Assembly: GCA_035606665.1 (NCBI GenBank)
Contig: DATNEY010000003.1
Coordinates: 69,495-133,494, forward strand
Reading direction: 5' to 3'
Length of the DNA: 64,000 nucleotides
From: DASUGC01 sp035606665
GTDB lineage: Bacteria; Acidobacteriota; Vicinamibacteria; Vicinamibacterales; SCN-69-37
Position numbers and translations under genes: made by a program. Shown here one piece after another: positions 7,430 to 16,020 of the stretch (position 1 is its first letter; each line of letters opens with the position of its first letter). The notes beneath the pieces are model-generated. The model was not told the DNA's origin. It did no database searches and saw only the letters and a program-made list of their open reading frames with translations.

Positions 7430-9850
7430 ATGGCGAGGTTACCGGGAGTCCTGACGGCAGACCCGGATTCCGGCGGACCGGGAGATCGTCTGACGGTGCG
7501 ATGCCCAAGCGGTCAGATGGATCTGAGCCGCGTGCGCCAAGCGTGGCTTCAACCGAACACCGGTGGCACTTGGGGCATCACAACGTTCGGCTACGTCGCG
7601 GCGACGAGTGGTGCGACCCGCACTGAGGTGCAGGTCACGCTGCCGCAACTAGGAGATCCGGCACAAGGCCGTCCGAGTGAGGGTGCCTACTGGCTCGTTG
7701 TCAGTGACGGCCTGAACCTTGGGAGCACGATCGCGCCCGTCACGCTCCGCGCCCAGCCGGCGGCTCCTGCCAATCCCGGCCTTCCGCCTGTCGCGGTTGC
7801 ACCGCCGCACGGCATCAGCTTCAGCCCCGGCGCGTTCTCGTTGGCATTGCCAAGCGCTCCTCCTGCGAGCGCGGCCCCGGCTGCACCGGTGGCCGGGCCA
7901 GGTGCCAGCACCTCCCCGGCTTCTGCGCCGTCCTCGCATCCTGCGGCAACGACGACGGCTTCGCATGGATCGGGAGGTTGTTGCCGTCCGTGTTGCTGTT
8001 GTTGCTGCGGTCATCACGACTGCGGAGAGACAACTGGTCATGCGCCGGCCCGTCCAGGCGTGACTGTGCAACCTCCGCCGCCTGGCCCGGCGATGCCGCC
8101 GGTGCTTCAACGCGGCGAGCCGCCACCGGCTGAGGTCTTCACGCAGTGGCTCGTCGAGCAGAACTGGCCGGTGCTCGAGGATCTTCCCGAACTCCGTCGG
8201 CACCGGTTTGTGATCAGTGCGCAGGTCCTCAACTATCCGGATCAACCCGCTGCCGGAGAGCTTGTGGGTTTTGCGTTGGCCGATGACGGCATCGGAGACG
8301 GACGGATCCTGGGTGTTGGCGCGACGCCGGCGGAGGCGCTTCGTGGCGACTCGTTCGACGATGTTCTGACCGGCGCGGACGGCAAGGCATTCGTGTACCT
8401 GGAGTTGGATCTGTGGGCCCGCGGAATGCTTCCAACGCGCGACGCAGAGCTGATTCCGCTGGTCGCCGAGTTCCGAACGCGGCCGTCCCGCGCCTCGGCG
8501 CCGGCGTCTCCAACGTTCGCGCCGACAATGGCGATTGCCGCGGCGCCGCCGGCGATGGGGACGATTCCACAGGACTGGCTGACCGGTCTCGTGGACATCC
8601 TGGTCGATGATGGGATGCCGGCCGTGGGTGACGCGATGCGGTGGCTCCAAGATCGCTTTGTCAGCGTCGTCGGGGTGAATAGAACCAAGGAGCGTGTCAT
8701 CGGCCTGGGCCTCGACATGCTCGACATGCACCTCGCCCTGACGATGCCGGTTCCGTCGAGTTTCCCGTTCCCTGTGACAGGAGACGACGGCGTCGAGCGC
8801 ATCGAACTCGTCACATTGACGGCCGATGAGATGAAGGCCATCAGACTTGGTGTCGTGTTTGGTGAAGCGCGAGGTTCGTACGTCGGCGTTCGCGACACGG
8901 TGTCGGATTGGGCCAACCTCGCCGGCATGCCGATCACCCTTGTGGCAATGTTCTACCAGTTCGTCGCAGGCGACCCGGGATTTGCCGCTAAGGTCGTGCT
9001 GTCGCAGGCCGTCCCGGGGAGCGGGATAGTCCTTTACAAACTCGACAGCGGTTTCAAGACCAAGGTCGATGATTACATCAAGAAGTTCACCGGCAGGATT
9101 GACGAGGCCGTCAAGGTCTTTCGAAGTGTGATGGCGGCGATCTGGAAGGCCCCTGGCGTCGCGTTTCAGGCAATTGGAGCCACGTTGTATCAGGGATTCG
9201 AGGACCTGGTGGGAGTGATTCCCACGGACTATCTCGGCTTTGCGCGCGGCTCTACGCCGTACAACAGGTTCATGGCGGCGTTCATTGCTGCCGACATCTT
9301 AGCGTTCATCGTGACGGCGCTCGGCATCGAAATCGCGGTCGGATACCTGACGGCTGGAATCGGCAACGTCGTGTCGGCGCTGGCCAAAACGGCGCGACTG
9401 GCGCGAGTCGCGCGCCTTGCGGCAGGGATAGTTGAGATCTTTCGAAACGTGCACGCCGGCCTGGAGCTCGCGAAGGCCGGAGCTGCGCGAGCACTGCTGT
9501 CGATTTTTCGCGTGCTTGGAAGCGCGCCACAGCGTGTCGTCGGTGTGATTCTCGACCTGATACCTGAACAGATTGTGGGCGCCGCCCGGGACTTCGTCGG
9601 CAGGCTGATCAGGTTCTTCGTTCACCTCATCGACGAGGCCGGTGAGCGCCTCGACGGGTTTGTCGATTGGGTGAAGTCATTTGCCACACGTACGGACGGG
9701 CTATCGCTGGATCGGGTGCGAGATACGCTGCGTGCTCAAGCGGATCTCCTGGCGGGCCTCGATCGCAGGGGCGAGCGATTGCTGCCCGAGGGAAAGCCCG
9801 CCGCGCTCTCTTGCACCCTGACGTCAACGTTTGGACGGGTCAGTGGCTAG
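7430..9850 (+). CDS. Unrecognised protein with beta-sandwich-like N-terminus, nine-Cys cluster and membrane helices
   Basis: 806 residues from ATG 7430, preceded by GAGGTG at 7419-7424; an ATG at 7403 is the longer alternative. I do not recognise the family. Residues 1-110 look like an IPT/Ig-type beta sandwich. A Pro/Ala/Ser-rich linker follows, interrupted by CCRPCCCCCCGHHDC at 184-198, with further His close by. A second beta-rich, Ig-like region (about 235-340) contains RFVISAQVLNYPDQPAAGE. The C-terminal half is helical, with hydrophobic segments around 610-650 (FIAADILAFIVTALGIEIA). No signal peptide is seen. The next gene overlaps its end, and the two may be one broken gene. The modular build resembles secreted or surface effectors, but that is only a guess. 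Confidence 0.6.
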   Translation: MARLPGVLTADPDSGGPGDRLTVRCPSGQMDLSRVRQAWLQPNTGGTWGITTFGYVAATSGATRTEVQVTLPQLGDPAQGRPSEGAYWLVVSDGLNLGSTIAPVTLRAQPAAPANPGLPPVAVAPPHGISFSPGAFSLALPSAPPASAAPAAPVAGPGASTSPASAPSSHPAATTTASHGSGGCCRPCCCCCCGHHDCGETTGHAPARPGVTVQPPPPGPAMPPVLQRGEPPPAEVFTQWLVEQNWPVLEDLPELRRHRFVISAQVLNYPDQPAAGELVGFALADDGIGDGRILGVGATPAEALRGDSFDDVLTGADGKAFVYLELDLWARGMLPTRDAELIPLVAEFRTRPSRASAPASPTFAPTMAIAAAPPAMGTIPQDWLTGLVDILVDDGMPAVGDAMRWLQDRFVSVVGVNRTKERVIGLGLDMLDMHLALTMPVPSSFPFPVTGDDGVERIELVTLTADEMKAIRLGVVFGEARGSYVGVRDTVSDWANLAGMPITLVAMFYQFVAGDPGFAAKVVLSQAVPGSGIVLYKLDSGFKTKVDDYIKKFTGRIDEAVKVFRSVMAAIWKAPGVAFQAIGATLYQGFEDLVGVIPTDYLGFARGSTPYNRFMAAFIAADILAFIVTALGIEIAVGYLTAGIGNVVSALAKTARLARVARLAAGIVEIFRNVHAGLELAKAGAARALLSIFRVLGSAPQRVVGVILDLIPEQIVGAARDFVGRLIRFFVHLIDEAGERLDGFVDWVKSFATRTDGLSLDRVRDTLRAQADLLAGLDRRGERLLPEGKPAALSCTLTSTFGRVSG

Positions 9851-10967
9851 CCGTTGCCGGCCGAACTACCAGCAGGTGCTGGACGCGTTTGCCAGGGGCT
9901 TCGAAGGTGAGCCCGATCCGGACGCTTATCGCGAGCTCGCGGAGTTGATGGCGGTCTCTGTGCATGGGGCGATGACGCGAGACGGAATAACAGGCTCGAT
10001 CGGCGGGTATTCCTCGTGGCTGCATGTCATCTGGGCCGATCGTGGGCAGGGGATGGCCGGACTGGGCCGTGCATATCTGAGGCTTCTCGAGGAAGGCGGC
10101 ATCCTTCGGCAAGGCGCTTCGTCGATGGAAGGCCTGCTAAGGGCATTTCGTGATCCCGACGCAATTCGTGAATTCCTGCAATTCGCCCAGAACGCGAGAA
10201 ACGCCAATCTACCGCCGCAGGTTCGAGAGGGCGTGGCAGTCATGTTCGGCAGGGTCACCGGTATCAACTCCGCACGCGGCGGTTATTACCAAGCCAAGCT
10301 GGCCAACGTCATCGGATGGAACGAACTCGCGGGGGCCGAGCTCAGAGTCGACGCGGCGGCGTCGCTCCTGAATGTGGATGGCGCGATAGTCAAATGGGCA
10401 ACGGATGCCGGCGCTCTGCCATCGCATCGGCTGCTCGATCTGCTCACGAAGCCGGGACGGCTGTTTCCTGCCGCCACTCATCCGAAGGCCGGCCGTCTGC
10501 TCGAGGCGAAAGGCGGCCCGAGGCTCGATACGTCTCAGGTCTGGAAGTATCTCGGAATGTTCGGCGACGTCGATGATGACATGTTGAAGAAGATTCGCTT
10601 CGTGGTGAACATTCCGACGGTTGTAGATCCACGAAATCCTGGACCGGACATGCTCGATAACATCGAGCGTATCTGGAGGGGCTTGCAGGCGCCAGAGCTC
10701 GGACAGCACCCAATCGGAGATGACCTCATCCGCCGCTTGTTCGGATTCCTGGAGATCGAGCACACGCCGTCCACACTGCGGGCCACGGCCTCGGGCAGCC
10801 TGGACGAGGCGACGCGGGTTGGCCTTCAGCGGCTGGTTATCGAATGGCCAGACGATATTCCCGTATTGGACACGCTCTATCGTCCGCGAGACATGCCCGG
10901 AATGGCGGAAGGACAGCGGCTGATGGCCGAGGCGTTCGCTCGTTGGGGCGAGATGTTCAGCGAATGA
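9831..10967 (+). CDS. Unrecognised soluble helical protein overlapping the Cys-cluster gene
   Basis: Up to 378 residues from TTG 9831; GTG 9843 is equally possible. Neither has a convincing ribosome site beyond GGACGGG, so expression would rely on coupling to the upstream gene, which ends at 9850. The product is mostly helical and soluble (NYQQVLDAFARGFEGEPDPD near the start, FVVNIPTVVDPRNPGPDML later), with no signal peptide or motif that I can name. A short stretch in the third frame at the junction (HPDVNVWTGQWLAVAG, 9814-9861) also reads like protein. This raises the possibility that 7430-10967 was one reading frame with two small indels. Function unknown. Confidence 0.5.
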   Translation: MDGSVASRCRPNYQQVLDAFARGFEGEPDPDAYRELAELMAVSVHGAMTRDGITGSIGGYSSWLHVIWADRGQGMAGLGRAYLRLLEEGGILRQGASSMEGLLRAFRDPDAIREFLQFAQNARNANLPPQVREGVAVMFGRVTGINSARGGYYQAKLANVIGWNELAGAELRVDAAASLLNVDGAIVKWATDAGALPSHRLLDLLTKPGRLFPAATHPKAGRLLEAKGGPRLDTSQVWKYLGMFGDVDDDMLKKIRFVVNIPTVVDPRNPGPDMLDNIERIWRGLQAPELGQHPIGDDLIRRLFGFLEIEHTPSTLRATASGSLDEATRVGLQRLVIEWPDDIPVLDTLYRPRDMPGMAEGQRLMAEAFARWGEMFSE

Positions 10968-11054
10968 TCGGGTTCTCCCTACCCCTGTCCTCACGCCGAC
11001 AGACCCTTCGGTGAGCGACACCGGCGCACGCGAAGCCGTTCGTAGCCCGTTTGG

Positions 11055-11597
11055 CTATCGCAGGGGCACGGTCACCGGCGCCCATGTCAGCGGGTCGTTG
11101 TTCATGCCGCGAGCGGGGCTGGAGATCTCGAGCCGCGTCGCGGTGACACGGATGAGCGTATAGTCCGCACCACGATTCCGATCCTTGTAGAAAACTGTCC
11201 AGGCGTCCTTCCACCGCTTCGCCTTCTCGGCCGGGTCGCGCACGATCGCCGCTCGTCCGACAAGCGTCACGTAGCCGGGTGTTGCCGGATCGAAGTACGT
11301 CATGGCGACACGGGGATCCCGCGCGATCTCGGTGACCTTCCTTGACGCGCTGGTAGTTGCCATCCAGACGACCCAGTCGGGCTCCACTGGAAACGGTTCT
11401 ACGATGCGCGAGTCCGGCGCGCCTTTGGCGTCGAGGGTGACCAGCGTTGCGACGCCCGCCTTGTCCATGACGTCGCGTGCGGCCTTGAAGATCGCCTCGC
11501 GCGACTGCGGTGCCGGGGGCGGAGCCTGTGCCCGAGTGGCGCCGGCCGCCGACGCGACGAGCAAACCAACAGTGGCAATAGAGCGGAGTGCCTTCAT
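11055..11597 (-). CDS. Exported pyridoxamine 5'-phosphate oxidase-like (split-barrel) protein
   Basis: 180 residues from the ATG at 11597. The longer upstream frame lacks a signal peptide at its start and would overlap the divergent esterase promoter. MKALRSIATVGLLVASAAGATRAQA is a clear Sec signal peptide. The mature part matches the PNPOx-like flavin split barrel: VATLVTLDAKGAPDSRIVEP, VWMATTSASRKVTEIARDPR and YVTLVGRAAIVRDPAEK. Such proteins bind FMN, F420 or heme, and many are annotated as general stress proteins. Export of this fold is less usual than cytoplasmic localisation. It diverges from the esterase gene, with 52 bases between the starts. Confidence 0.8.
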   Translation of the reverse strand: MKALRSIATVGLLVASAAGATRAQAPPPAPQSREAIFKAARDVMDKAGVATLVTLDAKGAPDSRIVEPFPVEPDWVVWMATTSASRKVTEIARDPRVAMTYFDPATPGYVTLVGRAAIVRDPAEKAKRWKDAWTVFYKDRNRGADYTLIRVTATRLEISSPARGMNNDPLTWAPVTVPLR

Positions 11598-11649
11598 AGG
11601 CCTCAATTTACCGCGCATCCGCTGTGCTATAACGCGCGCGGGAGATCCC

Positions 11650-12387
11650 ATGCGGCATGCCTCAGGTGCAGTCTCGATCGCCGTCGTCGTGCTCGCTGCC
11701 AGCGTCTCAGGCGCGCAGAAGATCACGAAGAGTACCGTCACGTTCGACGAACAGCCGCGTACCTACTACACCTACCTGCCCGCAGGCACGGCGGCCGTGC
11801 CACTGGTCGTGCTGCTGCACGGCTCGGGTCGCGATGGCACGACGCTCATCAACCCCTGGGAATCCCTCGCAAAGAAAGAAGGCATCGCGCTCGTCGCGCC
11901 CGACGCATCCGTGAAGCAGTACTGGAACATCGGGCGGGACGGCCCCGCGTTTCTCAAGGCGATTGTGGACGCGATGCTGGTGAGTGGGCGCATCGATGAG
12001 AGCCGCGTGTACCTGTTCGGCCACTCGGCTGGCGGCCACCATTCAATCGACATGGGCCTGCTCGAATCCGAGTACTTTGCGGCCGTCGCGGTGCACGCCG
12101 GCGCACTGACGCATGACCACGACGTCATGACGGGCCATGCCGATCGCAAGATTCCGATCGCGATGTGGAACGGCACCGACGATCAGACCGTTCGGCTGCC
12201 CGCGGTGCGCGAGGTGCGCGACTATCTCGTGGGCAAGGGCTTTGACGTCAAGCTCACCGAGATGAAAGGGCACACGCACGACTACTACAGCCGCGCGAAT
12301 GACATCAACAAAGAGGCGTGGGCCTTCCTGAAGGCGCACAAACTCGCCGCAGCGCCGAAGTACAAGGAATACAAGATGGCGAAGTAG
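11650..12387 (+). CDS. Secreted alpha/beta hydrolase, PHB depolymerase/feruloyl esterase-like
   Basis: 245 residues from ATG 11650, with GGAG at 11641-11644. A signal peptide (AVSIAVVVLAASVSGA) is followed by an alpha/beta hydrolase core. The oxyanion segment is LVVLLHGSGRDG, the nucleophile elbow is FGHSAGG (GxSxG), the likely acid is in NGTDDQTV, and the likely catalytic His is in MKGHTHDYYSR. This arrangement is typical of the LpqC/poly(3-hydroxybutyrate) depolymerase and feruloyl esterase group. Its probable task is hydrolysis of an ester-linked polymer or oligomer outside the cytoplasm; the substrate is not evident. The C-terminal tail (KYKEYKMAK) is lysine-rich. Confidence 0.85.
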   Translation: MRHASGAVSIAVVVLAASVSGAQKITKSTVTFDEQPRTYYTYLPAGTAAVPLVVLLHGSGRDGTTLINPWESLAKKEGIALVAPDASVKQYWNIGRDGPAFLKAIVDAMLVSGRIDESRVYLFGHSAGGHHSIDMGLLESEYFAAVAVHAGALTHDHDVMTGHADRKIPIAMWNGTDDQTVRLPAVREVRDYLVGKGFDVKLTEMKGHTHDYYSRANDINKEAWAFLKAHKLAAAPKYKEYKMAK

Positions 12388-12417
12388 GGTGGCCCGAGTT
12401 CGCGGCACGCGCGCGGT

Positions 12418-13944
12418 TCATCGGATCGGCAGGGGATCGAGACCGACTTCGCTGCGAACGAGATCGATCGTCAGCCGATAGCGCCGGAGGAAGTCGTGGC
12501 CGAGGATGCCGCCGAGATTGACGCCGAGCAAACCGCTCGGCGCATCGAGGTTGAGCACGGCAATCGACTCGCCGAGCGTGCGTACGCCGGGCGCGAGATC
12601 GAGACGAACGAAGGGCAGAAGAAACGCGGTCGGATCCGGCCCCGCGCTGCCGTAGACGCGGGCGGCCACGATCGGAACATCCTTGTTGAACTCGAGCCTG
12701 CGCGCGAGCCGGCGGCTCAGCGCGTTGGCGTCACCGGCCGTATCAATCGCAAACCCTGCCGGTATGGTGCCGTTCACCATCACACGAATGATCGGGAGGC
12801 GGTGGACGCGCAAGGGCAGCGTGAAGGCGTGTTCTGTCTTCGGCAACCGCCGCGCAATCGTCAGCTGCCGCGTCTCGTAGTCGAGCACCATCGAGAAGCC
12901 GAACGCGATCGGCGAAAAGCCCGCGCCTTCGGGTCGCGGCATGCCGACCAGCGCGGGATCCTTCACGACGGCGGGAACATTGCGGACACGCAGGCCGCCG
13001 ATCTGCAGTTGCTCGACGCGCGCGAGTTGCAGGTCGCGGAAGCCAAGGCCCATGCTGCCCACACCGGCGCTCTGCAGCGCGGTTGTGGTCTTCACGTTCG
13101 CTTTGCTTGCGATCGCTGGCGTGAGAATCGTCTGGTCGGTGCCCGTATCCAACGCGAACTCCACGGCGGTCCGCCCGTTGACGCTGCCGTCGACCAGCAC
13201 TCGGCTGCCGACGATGCGGATCGGCAGGACGTACGAGTCTGCCTTGCTCTGGACCTCCAGCGGCGTTCGGCGCCCGAAGCCCTCGAAGAACTTCTGCTGT
13301 GCCCGCGCCCATTTGACGAGATGCGTCTGATCGCCCGGAGGCAGCTGCCAGGCATAGCGATCGAGTGCCTCGGCGGCCGCCTGGAATTCGCCACGGCGTT
13401 CGTGAATCAGTGCAAGGGTGTACAGGTACTCCGGCTCGCTTGGTACAGCCGCAACGACGCGCGTGGTGAGCGTGAGCGCGTCGTCCAGCCGAAACTGGGC
13501 CGCGAGCGATCGCGCACGGCCGTGGATCGCCGCGGGATCGTTCGGATCGATCCGGAGCGCGGCGTCGTACCGAGACTCGGCATCCTCGAAGAGCCCGATG
13601 GCCCAGAGGGCGTCGCCGTGCAGTGCGAGCGCCGTCGCCGCGGTCGGGTCGGCAGTAACCGCGGTGTTGGCTTCACGTTCGGCGTCCTCGAACTGGCCAA
13701 GCCGCAAGAGAGTCCGCGTGATGCCGGCACCGGCACGGACGCGCACGCGCGCGTCTTCAGTGACGCGGGCCTGCCGGTAAGCGGCGAGGGCTTCCTCGTA
13801 GTGGAGACCCGACAGGAGCGCCTCGGCTTCACGAAGCCGGACGTCCGCGGGCCTGGGTTCCTGGGCCGTCGATACCACGGTGACCGTCGCGGCGATCGCG
13901 GCGATCGCGGCGATAAGACCGAACGTCTTCAGCCGGGCTGTCAT
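12418..13944 (-). CDS. Exported TPR protein with two retropepsin-like aspartyl protease domains
   Basis: 508 residues. A signal peptide (LIAAIAAIAATVTVVSTA) is followed by TPR-like helical repeats at about 30-200. Two retropepsin-like beta domains come next. The first carries VEFALDTGTDQTILTP (canonical DTG); the second carries AGFAIDTAGDANALSR, where the Gly of DTG is Ala. Family members of the TIGR02281/gag-pol-like clan usually dimerise, so two domains in one chain could form a pseudo-dimer as in pepsin. GILGHDFLRRYRLTIDL is the characteristic C-terminal segment. It probably acts in the periplasm. The gene converges with the esterase gene and follows the cytochrome/PHM-like gene. Confidence 0.8.
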   Translation of the reverse strand: MTARLKTFGLIAAIAAIAATVTVVSTAQEPRPADVRLREAEALLSGLHYEEALAAYRQARVTEDARVRVRAGAGITRTLLRLGQFEDAEREANTAVTADPTAATALALHGDALWAIGLFEDAESRYDAALRIDPNDPAAIHGRARSLAAQFRLDDALTLTTRVVAAVPSEPEYLYTLALIHERRGEFQAAAEALDRYAWQLPPGDQTHLVKWARAQQKFFEGFGRRTPLEVQSKADSYVLPIRIVGSRVLVDGSVNGRTAVEFALDTGTDQTILTPAIASKANVKTTTALQSAGVGSMGLGFRDLQLARVEQLQIGGLRVRNVPAVVKDPALVGMPRPEGAGFSPIAFGFSMVLDYETRQLTIARRLPKTEHAFTLPLRVHRLPIIRVMVNGTIPAGFAIDTAGDANALSRRLARRLEFNKDVPIVAARVYGSAGPDPTAFLLPFVRLDLAPGVRTLGESIAVLNLDAPSGLLGVNLGGILGHDFLRRYRLTIDLVRSEVGLDPLPIR

Positions 13945-13982
13945 GGTCTGTTTCCGCAGACGATAGCACGCAGCAGTCGCGC

Positions 13983-14095
13983 GCGGCGGCCTAATGGCCG
14001 CCGACTAGGGAGGCACGCGTGGCCGGCGGGCTCCGCCTTCGCGCGAGGCTTCGGCGGACCACCGGTAGCCTTGGCGCAGGCGGTTTGGCCCGGTG
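13983..14095. repeat. REP-like hairpin family B copy with an adjacent GC-rich palindrome
   Basis: GGCGGCC-TAAT-GGCCGCC (13985-14002) followed by GACTAGGG matches the layout of the elements after hisS (GGCGGGCTAAAGCCCGCC then GACTACGG at 53612-53635). A second GC-rich segment (about 14031-14095) holds CCGCC...GGCGG and GGCCGGCGGGC-type inverted pieces. It fills most of the 154-base gap between two minus-strand genes. Confidence 0.65.
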
Positions 14096-14098
14096 GGT

Positions 14099-16012
14099 CT
14101 ACCGAATCCCCAGCTGGTTCAGCCGTCGGAGCGTCTCCAGCGCCGGGGCGTAGTCCGGGCTGATGGAAAGGGCGAGGCGGACCTGCTGGAGCGCCTCCTG
14201 ATAGCGGCCGGCCGCGCCGAGCGCGCTGGCGAGATTGCTGCGGAGGATGGCGGACGTCGGCATCAGGGCGACCGCGCGCTCGAAATGCGGGAGCGCGTCC
14301 TTTACCCGGCCCTGCGAGAAGAGCAGCGAGCCCAGATTGGCGTGCGCGTCAGGGAACCCCGGGTTGATCGCGAGCGCGCGTTCGTAGGCCGCCGCGGCCT
14401 CGGCCGGCCGTCCCGATTTGTTGAGGGCGTTGCCCAGATTGAACTGGATGCTCTCATTGCGCGGCGCAAGCGCCGCGGCCTGACGGACGTGCGCGAGGGC
14501 GTCGGGCAACCGGTTCATCGACAACAGCACCGTGGCGAGATCGTTGTGGGCGTCGTGAGACTTTGGATTGATCCGCAGCGCCGCCTCGAGCGGCGCGATC
14601 GCGTCCGCGAAGCGGCCGACTTCGATGTACGCCGCGCCAAGGAAGGCTTGGTACTCGGCGTTCCGCGGCTCCTCGCGCACCCGCATCTCACCCAGCGCGA
14701 TGTTCTCGCGCATGTGGCGTTCGACGAACGACTGCGCGATGAACGCGCCGTCGGCGGCCGATCTGGGGAGAAACTGCAGGCCGAGCTCGGCCATTTCGTC
14801 GGTCGACTTCGGGCCCACGCGGACCCGCACCGGCGGCCGGCGGGGATTATCGGGATTCTCCGCCGAGTTGTCATACGTGTAGCGCATCGCGAGTCGCGTT
14901 CCACGCGGGAGTTGGATGGGGGTGATGAACCGGTAGTCCTGCTGCCAGTGGAACTCCCACTCCTTGATGTGCAGCAGCGTCTTTGCCGTGCCGCCCGGCA
15001 ACGTTGCCATGACCAGCATGTCCTTCCCGAGGTAGTGCGCGTGCGGATACACGCTCAAGAGGGCGACATCGACGGGGAGTTCATAGTTGTCCTCGACAAT
15101 GTGCTGCGCCGCGCCGGCAGGGATGTCGATGAGGCGCGAGCCCATCTTCACCGTCAGAGGCGTCCGTGCCGGCGGAGTCTCTGTGAGAAACAATCCGATC
15201 ATCGGCTGAACGGCGGCGGGCTGCGCGCCGGGAATCAGGTGCAGTTCGATGACCAGATCCGCGTCCTTGTCGAGGCGCCACGGCATCCCGTCGGGCGAAA
15301 TGATCGGGCCGCGTCCCGGCGACCAGCCAATGAACTGCCCGTCCGGATCCTGGGCGTTTTGCCAGCCCATGCCGTCGAAACCAGGCTGGCCGCCTTCACC
15401 GTCGCGGCGATGTGACGCGCCGGATCGATCCGCGCGGATGACGGCGTGATGGACCGGCGCACCGTTGGTTCGAAATTCGACGGCGCGAACGAAGGCGTCC
15501 GCCGGCAGGGACGTTCGAATCACGAGATTGCGATAGACGTCCTCGCCGGCGGGCCTGAGCGTGTAGGCCACGGGCGGCGTCAGCGTGACGTCGGGTTTGC
15601 CCATCTGCCAGCCGTCGGTGAATGCGGGCGGCTTCGGCAAGTCCGCCGTACTTCCTTCGGGTGTCCCCTGTTTCACCCAGGCCTGGATCGTCTCGATCTG
15701 CGAGGCGGTGAGGCGTCGTTCCCCAAGGATCGGAAACTCCCCAGGCTCGGGCATCCACGGCGGCATCGCCCGTGCCAACGTCTCGTCCGCGATCTCCGTT
15801 GCATGCCGCACGGCGTCGCCATACGTCAGCAGCGTGAAAGGAGCGACGCCGCCAGGCCGATGGCATGGCGCGCAGTTGGCAAACACGATAGGCGCAACGT
15901 CACGCGTGAACGTGACAGCGGTTGCCTGTGGTTTCGAGCCGCCGCATCCGGTAGTTGCGGCCGCGACTGCCGTGAAAGCGCAGGAGACGCCGGCTAAGAG
16001 TGTTATGCGCAC
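14099..16012 (-). CDS. Cytochrome c / copper monooxygenase-like (PHM) / TPR fusion protein
   Basis: 637 residues from GTG 16012. The N-terminus is a signal peptide ending near TTGC23, possibly a lipoprotein site. A heme-c motif follows, CAPCH (C47, C50, H51), inside FTRDVAPIVFANCAPCHRPGG, the usual start of planctomycete/acidobacterial cytochrome c domains. Residues of about 150-400 resemble the copper type II ascorbate-dependent monooxygenase fold, with metal-type histidines in GAPVHHAVIRA, ADLVIELHLIPG and SVYPHAHYLGKDM. The last 200 residues are TPRs (PDAHANLGSLLFSQGRVKDA). Location is probably periplasmic or outer membrane. The hydroxylase role is inferred and the substrate unknown. It starts 8 bases after the end of the upstream GT-C gene, so they likely share an operon. 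Confidence 0.82.
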   Translation of the reverse strand: MRITLLAGVSCAFTAVAAATTGCGGSKPQATAVTFTRDVAPIVFANCAPCHRPGGVAPFTLLTYGDAVRHATEIADETLARAMPPWMPEPGEFPILGERRLTASQIETIQAWVKQGTPEGSTADLPKPPAFTDGWQMGKPDVTLTPPVAYTLRPAGEDVYRNLVIRTSLPADAFVRAVEFRTNGAPVHHAVIRADRSGASHRRDGEGGQPGFDGMGWQNAQDPDGQFIGWSPGRGPIISPDGMPWRLDKDADLVIELHLIPGAQPAAVQPMIGLFLTETPPARTPLTVKMGSRLIDIPAGAAQHIVEDNYELPVDVALLSVYPHAHYLGKDMLVMATLPGGTAKTLLHIKEWEFHWQQDYRFITPIQLPRGTRLAMRYTYDNSAENPDNPRRPPVRVRVGPKSTDEMAELGLQFLPRSAADGAFIAQSFVERHMRENIALGEMRVREEPRNAEYQAFLGAAYIEVGRFADAIAPLEAALRINPKSHDAHNDLATVLLSMNRLPDALAHVRQAAALAPRNESIQFNLGNALNKSGRPAEAAAAYERALAINPGFPDAHANLGSLLFSQGRVKDALPHFERAVALMPTSAILRSNLASALGAAGRYQEALQQVRLALSISPDYAPALETLRRLNQLGIR

Positions 16013-16020
16013 GATCAGGT

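Noticed and set aside
12496..14163. A 555-codon open frame on the + strand opposite the retropepsin-like gene
   Set aside because: Its product is Arg/Gly/Glu-rich with no fold pattern, while the minus strand encodes a signal peptide, TPRs and protease motifs. It is a GC-driven shadow.
14093..15415. A 440-codon + strand frame opposite the cytochrome c/PHM-like gene
   Set aside because: Antisense to a gene with clear CxxCH and His motifs; composition is arginine-rich and featureless.
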